Shown: piece by piece, positions 16,740-25,045 of the stretch | Layout of the letters: the number at the start of each line of letters is the position of its first letter | How positions within the stretch are numbered: position 1 is the first letter of the stretch | Position numbers and translations under genes: made by a program | Assembly (NCBI RefSeq): GCF_903772925.1 | Contig: NZ_LR812090.1 | Span: forward strand, 1,198,333-1,262,332 | Source: Alteromonas macleodii | Lineage (GTDB): Bacteria > Pseudomonadota > Gammaproteobacteria > Enterobacterales > Alteromonadaceae | DNA: 64,000 nt | Reading direction: 5' to 3' | The notes under the pieces: generated by a model | Databases searched by the model: none | The model's input: only the letters and a program-made list of their open reading frames with translations | Told to the model about the DNA's origin: nothing

Positions 16740-18830
16740 ATGTATAAAACACTTTTCACACTATCATTGCTAGCAAGTTCTGTTGCTGCCTATGCACAAG
16801 AATCTGCAGCGAACGACACGTCAAAAAACACGCCTTCTGATATTGAACGAGTCGTTGTATCTGGTGACTTTCGACAAACTACACTTGACCAGCTAAGTGC
16901 TAGCGCGACTATTTTAGACCAAGAGCGACTTCGCAGCAGGCAGCCAAGTCACATCGACAGTGTGTTAAACAGTATTCCAAACGTTAATTTTGCAGCGGGT
17001 GCTTCTCGTGGTCGCTTCGTGCAAATTCGCGGTATTGGCGAGCGTAGCCAGTTTGCTGAACCAATCAACCCTTCTGTAAGCTTTATTGTCGATGAGTTTG
17101 ATTTTTCAGGCCTAGCTGCAGCAGGTATCATTTTTGATACCAAGCAACTAGAAGTCTATCGCGGACCTCAGGCTACGCTTTACGGCACAGGGGCACTCGC
17201 CGGAGCTGTTAAGCTTTCTAGTAATAACGTAGGTAGCGACGCGCCAGACTATGTAGAAGCGCGTATTGGTAACAAAGATAGTTATCGTGTTGAAGGGGCA
17301 ACGGGAGACGATATCAATTCCGATTGGGGATATCGCGTAGCGCTAGTTCATAACCGTAGCGATGGATTTGTAGAGAATACATTCCTGGATAGAAGCGATA
17401 CTAATAATATCGATGAGACCGCGTTGCGCTTTGCTGTTGAAGGCAACGTAGACGAACGAACCACACTTGCACTTACCTACCGCTGGTATGATATTGACAA
17501 CGGCTACGATGCGTTTTCGCTTGATAACGACAACAAAACACTGTCTGACGAGCCAGGTTTTGACGAACACCAAACGCACGCTGTAAGTGCACGTTCTACA
17601 ACAAATACTGCGGCGGGCGACTTCATCCTTATTGCCACTCATGCGTCTCATAACATCGCGTATGGCTACGATGAAGATTGGACATTCGATGGCTTCCACC
17701 CGTGGGGTTATACGTCTTTTGATGCGTACTACCGAGACGTTAAAACGGAAACCGGTGAGGTGCGTTTTGTGTCGTCTGACAGTGCCGCACTTTTCGACGG
17801 TATGACAGACTGGACCTTAGGCATATTTTATAAAAACACAGAAGAAAAGTTACTGCGTGAATACACGTATTTGGATAGTGACTTTGCCAGTGAATATACC
17901 CCAACGACTACTGCTATCTATGCTCAGACGGAAAGCCGGTTGAATGAAAACCTAGTGCTTGTAGCCGGGTTGAGAATAGAAAACTATGACTTCGATTACG
18001 CCGATAACAACCAACTTACACGCGCGTTTGACACCACCATGGTTGGCGGAAAAGTAGCGCTTCAGTATACGCAGGGTGATCACTTCTACTACGGTAGCAT
18101 TTCACGCGGTTTTAAAGGCGCTGGCTTTAATCCCGACAGCCGAGTAAACGATAATCAACGTTTCTTTGACGAAGAATACAACTGGAACTATGAAGTGGGT
18201 GTAAAAGGCCCGTTGCTTACGCCTGATCTTGTTGCTCGTGCGGCAATTTTCTACATGGACAGGACAGATACGCAGGTAAGTGATTTTGACGTTATCACCC
18301 GTGATGACGGCACGGCAGGTTTTGTAGATATTATCGATAATGCTGATTTAGGAACAAACAAAGGGGCCGAGCTTGAACTGAGTTGGTTTGCAAACGATGC
18401 ATGGCAGTTAGATGCAAGTGTTGGTTACTTAAGCGCTACATTTGAAGGGTATACACTAGCAGACGGTACTGAAGTATCTGAGCAAAGACAGGCTCAGTCA
18501 CCAAAGTGGACCGCAAACCTTTACAGTGAGTACGCACTTACAGACACTATGATATGGCGCGTAGATGTAGACTATAAAAGCGAATACCGTTTTTCCGACG
18601 GCCATGATGTTACTGCACCAAGCACGACGCTGGTTAATTCAGAAATCGTAGTTTTACACGGTGACTGGCAGACCTCGCTGTGGATCCAAAATGCGTTTGA
18701 CCGCGAGTATTACACTCGAGGTTTTGGTGGTTTCAGCAACGACCCTCGCGATGAGTATGCGTTTAACGAACCATATTACCAAATAGGTAACGGTCGCCAG
18801 TTTGGTATCACTGTTAAATACGCGTTTTAA
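16740..18830 (+). CDS. TonB-dependent receptor, probable thiamine importer
   Basis: A 696-residue outer-membrane receptor. The signal peptide ends AAYA/QESA near residue 20. The plug is about 35-160 (VVVSGDFRQTTLDQLSASAT, then QIRGIGERSQF, YRGPQATLYGTGALAGAVKL). The barrel closes with a terminal aromatic (GITVKYAF). The TPP riboswitch immediately upstream and the thiamine-type genes downstream make thiamine or a precursor or phosphate the likely ligand. Similar riboswitch-controlled receptors are described for other Gram-negatives by comparative genomics. The Shine-Dalgarno sits in the switch hairpin. The next gene starts 15 bases on. Confidence 0.88.
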   Translation: MYKTLFTLSLLASSVAAYAQESAANDTSKNTPSDIERVVVSGDFRQTTLDQLSASATILDQERLRSRQPSHIDSVLNSIPNVNFAAGASRGRFVQIRGIGERSQFAEPINPSVSFIVDEFDFSGLAAAGIIFDTKQLEVYRGPQATLYGTGALAGAVKLSSNNVGSDAPDYVEARIGNKDSYRVEGATGDDINSDWGYRVALVHNRSDGFVENTFLDRSDTNNIDETALRFAVEGNVDERTTLALTYRWYDIDNGYDAFSLDNDNKTLSDEPGFDEHQTHAVSARSTTNTAAGDFILIATHASHNIAYGYDEDWTFDGFHPWGYTSFDAYYRDVKTETGEVRFVSSDSAALFDGMTDWTLGIFYKNTEEKLLREYTYLDSDFASEYTPTTTAIYAQTESRLNENLVLVAGLRIENYDFDYADNNQLTRAFDTTMVGGKVALQYTQGDHFYYGSISRGFKGAGFNPDSRVNDNQRFFDEEYNWNYEVGVKGPLLTPDLVARAAIFYMDRTDTQVSDFDVITRDDGTAGFVDIIDNADLGTNKGAELELSWFANDAWQLDASVGYLSATFEGYTLADGTEVSEQRQAQSPKWTANLYSEYALTDTMIWRVDVDYKSEYRFSDGHDVTAPSTTLVNSEIVVLHGDWQTSLWIQNAFDREYYTRGFGGFSNDPRDEYAFNEPYYQIGNGRQFGITVKYAF

Positions 18831-18845
18831 AAAAAGGAAAAAGAC

Positions 18846-19109
18846 ATGCAAGTTATGGTTGAACTGTCGTTGTACCCTTTGGTAAACGAATATATACCAC
18901 CTATTCAAGACTTCATTGATAGGTTAAACAGCTATAGCGATATCACGGTGACAACATGTTCTACTAGTACCCAGGTAACGGGGGATTACGCTGTAGTAAT
19001 GAAAGTACTCGGCGATGAAATGCAGAGAACTCACGAAGAAGTGGGGCAGGCTATTTTCGTTGCTAAGTTTTTAAACTTCGATGCTATGCAAGCAAGAAAG
19101 TCATCTTAA
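18846..19109 (+). CDS. Small YkoF/MTH1187-type thiamine-binding protein
   Basis: An 87-residue protein resembling the YkoF/MTH1187 ferredoxin-like fold: VMVELSLYPLVNEYIPPIQDFI, then TVTTCSTSTQVTGDY, then a helix and FVAKFLNF. Members bind thiamine or hydroxymethylpyrimidine. The single-repeat length is that of MTH1187-like proteins; YkoF itself has two repeats. No signal peptide, so it is cytoplasmic. AAAAAGGAAAAAG before ATG 18846 is a strong ribosome binding site. The stop TAA overlaps the next ATG by one base (TAATG), implying translational coupling with the transporter. Confidence 0.78.
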   Translation: MQVMVELSLYPLVNEYIPPIQDFIDRLNSYSDITVTTCSTSTQVTGDYAVVMKVLGDEMQRTHEEVGQAIFVAKFLNFDAMQARKSS

Positions 19110-19753
19110 TGACTAACTTCTTTTCTGAGTTCACTTCTCAAATTGCCGCTACTTCACTGTTAGAGTGGGTAGCGGTTGTACTTGCCATCGCCTATGTATT
19201 ATTAGCAGCTAAACAAAATAGCTGGTGCTGGCTCTGTGCCTTTGTAAGCACAGCTATTTATACTTGGTTATTCTGGCAAGTGACCTTGCCATTTCAATCT
19301 GCGCTTAATTTCTTTTACATGATAATGGCAGGGTACGGGTATTATCAGTGGTCGAAAGGGGCGGAAGATGGCGAGGTTAAGCCCGTGCTTCATTGGCCGC
19401 TGTGGCTGCACTCGCTCATTGTCCCAAGCATGTTATTACTCGCATGGGGTCTCTCTGAAGTGGCTGGTTCGCAATTTAATAGTGAGTACCTACTATTAGA
19501 TGCAAGCATTAACTTATTGAGTGTGGTTACCACATTTATGGTGGCGCATAAAATTCTGCAAAACTGGGTTTACTGGTTTTTCATAAATTTAGCTTCGGCA
19601 TATTTATACCTGCAGGTGGGCTACGCACTGTCTGCCTGCCTGTTCCTAGGATACGTGGGCTTCGCAGTATTTGGTTATTATCAATGGCTTGTGCAATATA
19701 AGAAACAAGGTGAACAGGTTGGATATCATAGCCACGCTGCAAAAGGCGCTTAA
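19109..19753 (+). CDS. pnuT: PnuC-family transporter, probable thiamine transporter (PnuT)
   Basis: A 214-residue inner-membrane protein with seven or so TM helices. The PnuC signature is visible in NSWCWLCAFVSTAIYTWLFW, FYMIMAGYGYYQWSKG and the second half NWVYWFFINLASAYLYL. PnuC carries nicotinamide riboside; its PnuT branch carries thiamine by facilitated diffusion, trapped by phosphorylation. Position in a TPP-riboswitch operon beside a thiamine-binding protein and a kinase favours PnuT. Substrate residues cannot settle this from sequence alone. The C-terminus overlaps the next gene by about 35 bases. Confidence 0.85.
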   Translation: MTNFFSEFTSQIAATSLLEWVAVVLAIAYVLLAAKQNSWCWLCAFVSTAIYTWLFWQVTLPFQSALNFFYMIMAGYGYYQWSKGAEDGEVKPVLHWPLWLHSLIVPSMLLLAWGLSEVAGSQFNSEYLLLDASINLLSVVTTFMVAHKILQNWVYWFFINLASAYLYLQVGYALSACLFLGYVGFAVFGYYQWLVQYKKQGEQVGYHSHAAKGA

Positions 19754-20579
19754 TCTTAGCGAGAGTGCAGATGTTTCGGTACATCCTGCTGGCGCGGTAA
19801 ACCGTGTTTATCGCGTTCAAGACCCAGCAAATAGCCTATTGAGTTTAAGTGAAGGTAACCCTCACATTACTGCCCATCAAAAGCTTGAAGATGTCCCCAT
19901 CGATTTAGCGGTTAAGTGGCTGGGCGATGATGATTTCAGTGGTGTGGAACGCAAACATCAGTTTACTTTACAGCAACAATTATATGGCGTGGGGATAGCG
20001 CCGCAGCCAATCTGGCTAAGCGATGACGAAACCATCTGGGTAGAACAGTGGGAAAGTCATAGTGTAAGTGCAGGGCTTTCTTCAACTAGACCTCCTTCAC
20101 ACACGTTGGCTGAAACCCTCGCGCGTATTCATTCGTTGTCTATTACCGCAAGGCCATTAAACCTAGTTGCGAGATGGCAGCATTATTGTAATGCTGCAAA
20201 GCTTGATACGAGTAAGGACCTTTACTTGAGGGCGCGAGCATTTCAAAACAACGTAATCAAAAGTGAGCAAGACGATGAAGACTGCGTGTTGTGCCACAAC
20301 GACTTGTTGATTAATCACCTATTGCTTGGTACCAACAGCACGATAAAAATCATTGATTGGGAGTATGCCGCAATGGGAAATCGTTATTTCGACTTAGCAA
20401 GCTGTTGCCTTATCAATAAACTTAACAAGAATGAAAGCGAAGAATTAGTTGCCCACTATGCAAATATCATGAATGTTGACGAAGGCGATGCAATGGACAA
20501 GTTCAAGCTACATTCAGACATTGTTCATATAACAAACGACCTGTGGTTTGCCGCGCTTAATGCGAATAAAAGTAATTAG
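19719..20579 (+). CDS. APH-fold kinase, probable thiamine kinase (ThiK-like)
   Basis: About 286 residues of the aminoglycoside/choline-kinase fold. The catalytic Brenner motif is CHNDLLINHLL (about residue 188-200, HxD with a following N), and the metal site is IIDWEYA about 20 residues later. In this operon it would phosphorylate imported thiamine and trap it. No ATG fits the N-terminus; I choose TTG 19719, because AAGG at 19707-19710 lies eight bases before it and the domain begins at once. GTG 19710 is the alternative. The start lies inside the pnuC-type gene, 35 bases before its stop. Choline or another small alcohol remains possible as substrate. Confidence 0.8.
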   Translation: MDIIATLQKALNLSESADVSVHPAGAVNRVYRVQDPANSLLSLSEGNPHITAHQKLEDVPIDLAVKWLGDDDFSGVERKHQFTLQQQLYGVGIAPQPIWLSDDETIWVEQWESHSVSAGLSSTRPPSHTLAETLARIHSLSITARPLNLVARWQHYCNAAKLDTSKDLYLRARAFQNNVIKSEQDDEDCVLCHNDLLINHLLLGTNSTIKIIDWEYAAMGNRYFDLASCCLINKLNKNESEELVAHYANIMNVDEGDAMDKFKLHSDIVHITNDLWFAALNANKSN

Positions 20580-20726
20580 ACGCAAAGCGTAAAGCGCTTT
20601 AGGCTTGCCTTTGCGTAAGGCTAGTTCAATGGTCAGCTTAAACAGGCATATTTGACGTTATTCGATTGAAAAAACAGCGTATTGCGTGTTAATTAAGCAT
20701 GCAGTGCATGGTAGTGATAAAAAGGC

Positions 20727-20754
20727 TTTACCTTTTTAATGTCATCCGTATAAT
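20727..20754 (+). promoter_or_regulatory. Promoter of the tRNA-Trp gene
   Basis: TTTACC (20727-20732), a 16-base spacer and a consensus TATAAT (20749-20754). The GC-rich discriminator GCACAGCGCGC runs up to the tRNA, as in stringently controlled stable-RNA promoters. Confidence 0.7.
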
Positions 20755-20766
20755 GCACAGCGCGCT

Positions 20767-20843
20767 AGGGGTGTAGTTCGAATTGGTAGAACAGCGGTCT
20801 CCAAAACCGATGGTTGGGGGTTCGAGTCCCTCCACCCCTGCCA
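20767..20843 (+). tRNA. tRNA-Trp (anticodon CCA)
   Basis: 77 bases including an encoded CCA. The acceptor AGGGGTG pairs with CACCCCT, with discriminator G. The anticodon arm is CGGTCTCCAAAACCG with CCA. The T arm is GGGGGTTCGAGTCCCTC, with one imperfect pair. The D-loop region (GTTCGAATTGGTAGAAC) is one base longer than in E. coli tRNA-Trp. It decodes UGG. It is a single gene without neighbours in a tRNA cluster. Confidence 0.95.
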
Positions 20844-21186
20844 CTTTCTCTTCTTATGAACAATCTAGTTCAAACATAAAAAATATCTCCTTATAAACTT
20901 CTCATTAAGTTTTTTCTACAAAATTATTCATCATACTTTTGATTCGCAATGCTTACCTTTAGTGTTTTATAACCTGGGTTTAAATACTCAAGAGCCTATG
21001 CGCCAGCTAATACTTGTAAAGTAAAAGGTGCCGGTGTTTGACGGACTTACGGTAGGGTTTCTTAAACTTTGTGTGCTTACTACATAGCGCACTTTAGGTA
21101 AAAGAATGCGATAGTTATTCATTCAGCCCAGCAACTTTAGTAAACTTGGGCAAATAACGGTTTATTTACTTTAGGTCTTTTACGCA
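20844..21186. other. Intergenic region between tRNA-Trp and holD
   Basis: 343 bases without an acceptable gene in any frame. AT-rich next to the tRNA. No direct repeat of the tRNA 3' end was seen, so there is no sign of an integrated element using this tRNA as attachment site. It presumably carries the holD promoter. Nothing else recognised. Confidence 0.4.
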
Positions 21187-21855
21187 ATGTCTCTTACTTC
21201 ATATCAGCAGGCGGTATTACAGGAAATGGGGATCCCAGTGTGGATCACTAAAGACGCCCATGCGAAAATGAAAAAGCAGGAAGGCTTAAAAGAAGGCAAC
21301 GCCTCAGCACCAATACATGGCGCGGCTGTTAGTACATCGCCACAAACACCTTTTAGACAAAACGGTCAGGAAAATAAGCCGCCATCAACGCCTATCTCTC
21401 AAGAAGAAAAACAGTCACGCCTTGCCCAATTAAGGGCAAATGTAGGCAGTGGAGCAAAAGATAAACCTAAGCTTAAAGTTGCTGTTTCAGACGAAACGCC
21501 TACTCGTCGTGCGCTAACAAATGAGGCAGCTGATAAAAATGTCGCTAATAAATTAGAAGTTGCGCAAAGCGAAGCAAAAGGGCCCGCATCGCCAGAAGGT
21601 ATTCCGTTAAGTGCTGAGCAGAGAGCGAAGTCACAACAATGGCTAAAAGACTTACAGCTAGCCTGTGTTCAGTTAGGTATTCCTTCTTATTGGTCTAGCA
21701 CAGTTATGATTGGTCGTACGCTATCTGTAAACGAATCAGCCATTGTATTGCCAGCCGCACCGCTTAAACTCACCACCGAGCAAAAAAGGGCGCTTTGGGC
21801 ACAGCTTGTTAGCGCGGGGAAAGCGTTAAACAACGCTTCCGTTTCGCCCCAATAG
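21187..21855 (+). CDS. holD: Probable DNA polymerase III psi subunit
   Basis: A 222-residue protein. The N-terminus, YQQAVLQEMGIPVWITKD, resembles the chi-binding start of HolD (E. coli WQLQQLGITQW). The C-terminus, TEQKRALWAQLVSAGKAL, resembles its ARAALWQQI. Between them lies a long, low-complexity, charged linker (residues about 30-130), which makes it far longer than the E. coli 137 residues. It lies 9 bases before rimI, the same order as E. coli holD-rimI. Psi links the clamp loader to chi and SSB. The match is weak in sequence, so the call rests on ends plus context. Confidence 0.65.
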   Translation: MSLTSYQQAVLQEMGIPVWITKDAHAKMKKQEGLKEGNASAPIHGAAVSTSPQTPFRQNGQENKPPSTPISQEEKQSRLAQLRANVGSGAKDKPKLKVAVSDETPTRRALTNEAADKNVANKLEVAQSEAKGPASPEGIPLSAEQRAKSQQWLKDLQLACVQLGIPSYWSSTVMIGRTLSVNESAIVLPAAPLKLTTEQKRALWAQLVSAGKALNNASVSPQ

Positions 21856-21864
21856 TCTAAACCT

Positions 21865-22365
21865 ATGAAGTTAGTCATCGTAACGCCTGAAAGCTTTGAT
21901 AAGCATATTGAAAGTGCACATGTTATCCATCAGCACTCACAAGTCGTACCTTGGAAGTTAAGCACCTTTGCGGATTGCTTTACTAAACCCTATTACGGAG
22001 TGTTTGCCTTTGAATGTGACGAGGTAATCGGCTATGCCATTATGCTTGAAGTTGTTGATGAAGCAACGCTAATGGATATTGCTGTAGATAAAAACGCTAG
22101 AGGCAATGGAGTAGGGCGGGCTTTAGTTGATTTTGTCGTTGAAATGTCGGTGAAAAATGGCATGGGTGAAATCTGGCTAGAAGTACGTGAAAGTAATTAC
22201 GCGGCTATTTCTCTGTACGAAAGTTCAGGTTTTGAACACATCGAAACTCGTAAAAACTATTACACCGTAGAAAGTAGCGATAACGACAAAAGCGGTATTA
22301 ATAGAAATATCGCACAAAAAGAAAACGCTAAAATCATGAAGTGGGCAAACCCAAACCTAATCTAG
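21865..22365 (+). CDS. rimI: Ribosomal protein S18-alanine N-acetyltransferase RimI
   Basis: A GNAT enzyme of 166 residues acetylating the N-terminal alanine of ribosomal protein S18. Acetyl-CoA motif A is VDKNARGNGVGRALVDFVV near residues 71-90. Motif B is YAAISLYESSGFEHIETRKNYY near 111-133, the SLYxxxGF...RKNYY signature of RimI. The tail beyond residue 140 is longer than usual and charged. It follows holD by nine bases. Confidence 0.9.
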   Translation: MKLVIVTPESFDKHIESAHVIHQHSQVVPWKLSTFADCFTKPYYGVFAFECDEVIGYAIMLEVVDEATLMDIAVDKNARGNGVGRALVDFVVEMSVKNGMGEIWLEVRESNYAAISLYESSGFEHIETRKNYYTVESSDNDKSGINRNIAQKENAKIMKWANPNLI

Positions 22366-22498
22366 TCTATGGCTCCACCGGTAGCCATATACGTTTCACG
22401 CATATTAAAGCACTATCCGAACTCAGCATGCGCTTTCCAGCGCATAGCCGTGCGTGTTTAAATTGCATCATGTTCTCTTCACCCAAGGTAGAATTAGC

Positions 22499-22795
22499 AT
22501 GGCCAAAGTGCTCAACAAGGCAATAGTCTCGTCTAAACGATTTGCCATAAATGTGGTTACCTATAAAGAAGGGCATCGTGTGTTAGAGCATAACGACCCT
22601 ATGGGAAGCGGGCGTTATTTCAAATTTAACGTGGTGCTAAAAAAGCCAAAGCTGGGTGGGCAGTTTTGGGCGGAGAAAGTCATTTTTAGTCTATTCAACC
22701 GTATTTACTTCTTTCGACCTGACAAATATATGCACAGTGTCAGTAAAATAGAGAAGGGAGAGCGTAAGCTACTCTCCATTGCCTTGTACCTGTGA
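22499..22795 (+). CDS. Small protein with 2OG-Fe(II) oxygenase signature
   Basis: 98 residues. H31-N-D33 (EHNDPM) could be the HxD iron motif; H79 (KYMHSV) the distal histidine; R89 (GERKLL) the 2-oxoglutarate-binding arginine, ten residues after H79, as in prolyl-4-hydroxylase-like enzymes. Between them are beta-like runs (YFKFNVVL, LGGQFWAE, RIYFFRPD). This covers only the double-stranded beta-helix core, about half the usual length. I start at ATG 22499, with AAGG ten bases before it; the longer open frame upstream overlaps no conserved part. It follows rimI by 133 bases. The substrate is unknown, and a degenerate or structural role is possible. Confidence 0.6.
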   Translation: MAKVLNKAIVSSKRFAINVVTYKEGHRVLEHNDPMGSGRYFKFNVVLKKPKLGGQFWAEKVIFSLFNRIYFFRPDKYMHSVSKIEKGERKLLSIALYL

Positions 22796-23023
22796 GGCAA
22801 GTTTATATACCGTGACGAAAGCCCCGTATAGCAAAGTTTCCACAGGTGTTTAAAAAGTTGACCATTTGGTCGATAAATTATCATCATTCTACGGTAGGCA
22901 AGGTTTCAATTCGCCGCCAATTCACTTATATTTGCGCCCTTACAATTCCCTGCCCACATTCATCTTACTCGGCGGTGGATACTTCTCTTAAAGCAGTTCG
23001 TGTAATTGGATTTTTTAAAACGC

Positions 23024-23953
23024 ATGTCTTCAATATCGTTGGCGGAAAAAGAGCAATCAAAAGGTATTAAAATGCTTTTGGTTGCGGTGTTGTGTTTGGG
23101 ACTTAACTGGCCAGGTATGAAGTTAGGGCTAGAGATTGTAGGGCCTGTCTGGATGGTGTGCCTGCGCTTTTTGTTAAGTCTTCCTGTACTTGCGTTGTTT
23201 GTATTAATCACCAAAAAGCGTCTTCCTGTGCTAAACCGTAAAGATCGCTCGGTGGTGTTTGTTGTCGCGTTTTTCCAGTTTATCCTATCGATGGGGCTTA
23301 TTACCGTTTCCCTGCAGTTTATCCCTGCAGGCACGGCCAGTATTCTCATTTACACCACACCACTTTGGATGCTGCTTATCGACACGCTATGGTATCGACA
23401 GCGCCCGCCCTCTAAACGATTAATTCTTACCGGCATTTCTACTATTGGCTGCGCAATGATCCTATTCGCCTCGGGGCAACCGGGAGCATGGCTACCCCTG
23501 TTTGGGATGCTGTTAGCGTCTGCATTGTGGGCGATCGCTATTCGTCGGGTGTCTTTTCATAAATGGAAAGGTAGCGTTATTGAAGCTGTCTTCTGGCAAT
23601 TCACCATTGCTGGTTTTGCCATGCTTGCTATTGCTCTCATAGTAGAGCCAACACCTAACTTTGGGGCATACGATATAAGCGATTGGTTACTACTGGCGTA
23701 CATTGGTCCAGTGGCAACGGGTCTCGGGTTTGGCCTCATGGTAGCGGCAGGGCCTAAATTACCCCCGGATAAAATCGTGCTTATTAGTACACTTACGCCG
23801 ATAGTGGGCTATGTAAGCTCTGTGATATTGCTTAAAGAAACGCTGCTGCCTATGGTTATGGCCGGTGCAATATTGATGATAGCCGCGCTAATCGTAAACG
23901 GCCTTTCACCAAGCATGCTTAAGAAAATACTAGGCAAAGGACGCAGAAAGTAA
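23024..23953 (+). CDS. EamA/DMT-family permease
   Basis: 309 residues with about ten TM helices as two EamA repeats (about 15-140 and 150-290). Seen: ALCLGLNWPGMKLGLEIVG-type first helix, LQFIPAGTASILIYTTPLW in repeat one, YIGPVATGLGFGLMVAAG and LTPIVGYVSSVILLKETL in repeat two; the latter two are family hallmarks. Drug/metabolite exporters of this kind move amino acids or other small metabolites; the substrate is not predictable. ATG 23024 begins the protein in place of the upstream TTG. It is convergent with the LysR gene (7 bases apart). Confidence 0.85.
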   Translation: MSSISLAEKEQSKGIKMLLVAVLCLGLNWPGMKLGLEIVGPVWMVCLRFLLSLPVLALFVLITKKRLPVLNRKDRSVVFVVAFFQFILSMGLITVSLQFIPAGTASILIYTTPLWMLLIDTLWYRQRPPSKRLILTGISTIGCAMILFASGQPGAWLPLFGMLLASALWAIAIRRVSFHKWKGSVIEAVFWQFTIAGFAMLAIALIVEPTPNFGAYDISDWLLLAYIGPVATGLGFGLMVAAGPKLPPDKIVLISTLTPIVGYVSSVILLKETLLPMVMAGAILMIAALIVNGLSPSMLKKILGKGRRK

Positions 23954-23960
23954 TCGCTGT

Positions 23961-24857
23961 TTAAAGAGTTAAGCGAGGTTGTATAAAGTCTAAAAATGCA
24001 GAGATGCGAGACGATACGGCGCTATTTTTGTAGTACACCGCTTGCACCGATTCTCTGCGATTTGGGCTGATTATATCGTCGTTAAATAGCGCTATGAGTC
24101 TTCCCTCGCTAATATCCCTGTGAACCATAAAGTGTGAAAGTAAAGCTATACCTTGCCCTGCAATGCATAGTTGTCGAATGGTTTCACCGCTTGACGCATG
24201 AAGGCTGTATTGCAAGTTGATATCTTGCTTAAGTGGCCACTTATTCAAATTTGGTGAGTCGCTAAAACCAATCAGTTTGTGGTTACTCAATGAACTCGCG
24301 TTACCGCCACCTTCAGGTAAAGGATACTTTTCAAGGTACTGCGGACTTGCCACAATATGCAGTTTACTTTTTCCTAAACGTCTAGCGTGCAAGTTAGAGT
24401 CGCTTAAATCACCAATGCGTATTGCAATGTCGGTTTTGTGTTCTAACAAGTCGATAATACTATCGTGACTCGTAATATCGAGCGTAATGTCAGGAAATGC
24501 TTCTTGAAACTCGCCCACTAACGGCGCAAGTTGGTGCAGCACGAAAGGACTTGCTGCATCTACACGCAGCTTGCCTGACGGGGCGCGCTTTAACAATCGC
24601 AATGCTTCTTCGCCTTTTTCCAATACGTTTAGCCCGTCTCTGGCATATTGGAGAAAAAGCTCACCTTCTTCTGTTAGCTCTAATCGTCTGGTAGTGCGGT
24701 TCAACAGGGTTACGTCTAAGCCATCTTCCAGCCGGGTTACCGCTCTGCTGACTTTCGCAACCTGCTGATTAAGTAAATTGGCTGCACTGGAAAAACTACC
24801 TGTATCCACAACGGTTAGGAAAGCTTCTAAATCTTCAGTTCTTGATAAGACTGGCAT
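23961..24857 (-). CDS. LysR-type transcriptional regulator
   Basis: 298 residues. N-terminal winged helix at residues 5-65 (LEAFLTVVDTGSFSSAANLLNQQVAKVSRAVTRLEDGL, LLNRTTRRLELTEEG), then the inducer-binding domain from about 90. It resembles the CrgA/YafC-like branch that ends with a substrate domain reading FLDFIQPRL. It is divergent from the MFS/LLM/aldo-keto/MDR gene cluster (188 bases between the ATGs), so it probably controls that operon and itself. The co-inducer may be an electrophile or quinone, judging by the operon. Confidence 0.9.
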   Translation of the reverse strand: MPVLSRTEDLEAFLTVVDTGSFSSAANLLNQQVAKVSRAVTRLEDGLDVTLLNRTTRRLELTEEGELFLQYARDGLNVLEKGEEALRLLKRAPSGKLRVDAASPFVLHQLAPLVGEFQEAFPDITLDITSHDSIIDLLEHKTDIAIRIGDLSDSNLHARRLGKSKLHIVASPQYLEKYPLPEGGGNASSLSNHKLIGFSDSPNLNKWPLKQDINLQYSLHASSGETIRQLCIAGQGIALLSHFMVHRDISEGRLIALFNDDIISPNRRESVQAVYYKNSAVSSRISAFLDFIQPRLTL

Positions 24858-25045
24858 TACACACCTTATATTTTCATATATCGCAAAAGTATTTTGTCAT
24901 TAGTGCTGTTTTTTGCAAATAAATTTATCGTCAAACTGTACGCACTTTATTAATGGCTTTCAAAAAACGATCTAGCCGTTCTAGAAGCCAACGGTGGCAT
25001 TGTTAGTGATGCCATCTCGTTAATTACTTTTTGAGGATAATTAAA

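Noticed and set aside
20580..20616. ACGCAAAG/CTTTGCGT hairpin as terminator of the thiamine operon
   Set aside because: The stem is broken by a long loop and no T-run follows, so I did not list it.
20767..21186. tRNA-Trp as integration site of a mobile element
   Set aside because: No integrase gene and no direct repeat of the tRNA 3' end are visible; the flanks are housekeeping genes.
22341..22526. Short forward frame overlapping rimI and the 2OG-type gene
   Set aside because: It overlaps two better genes and has no start signal or conserved sequence.
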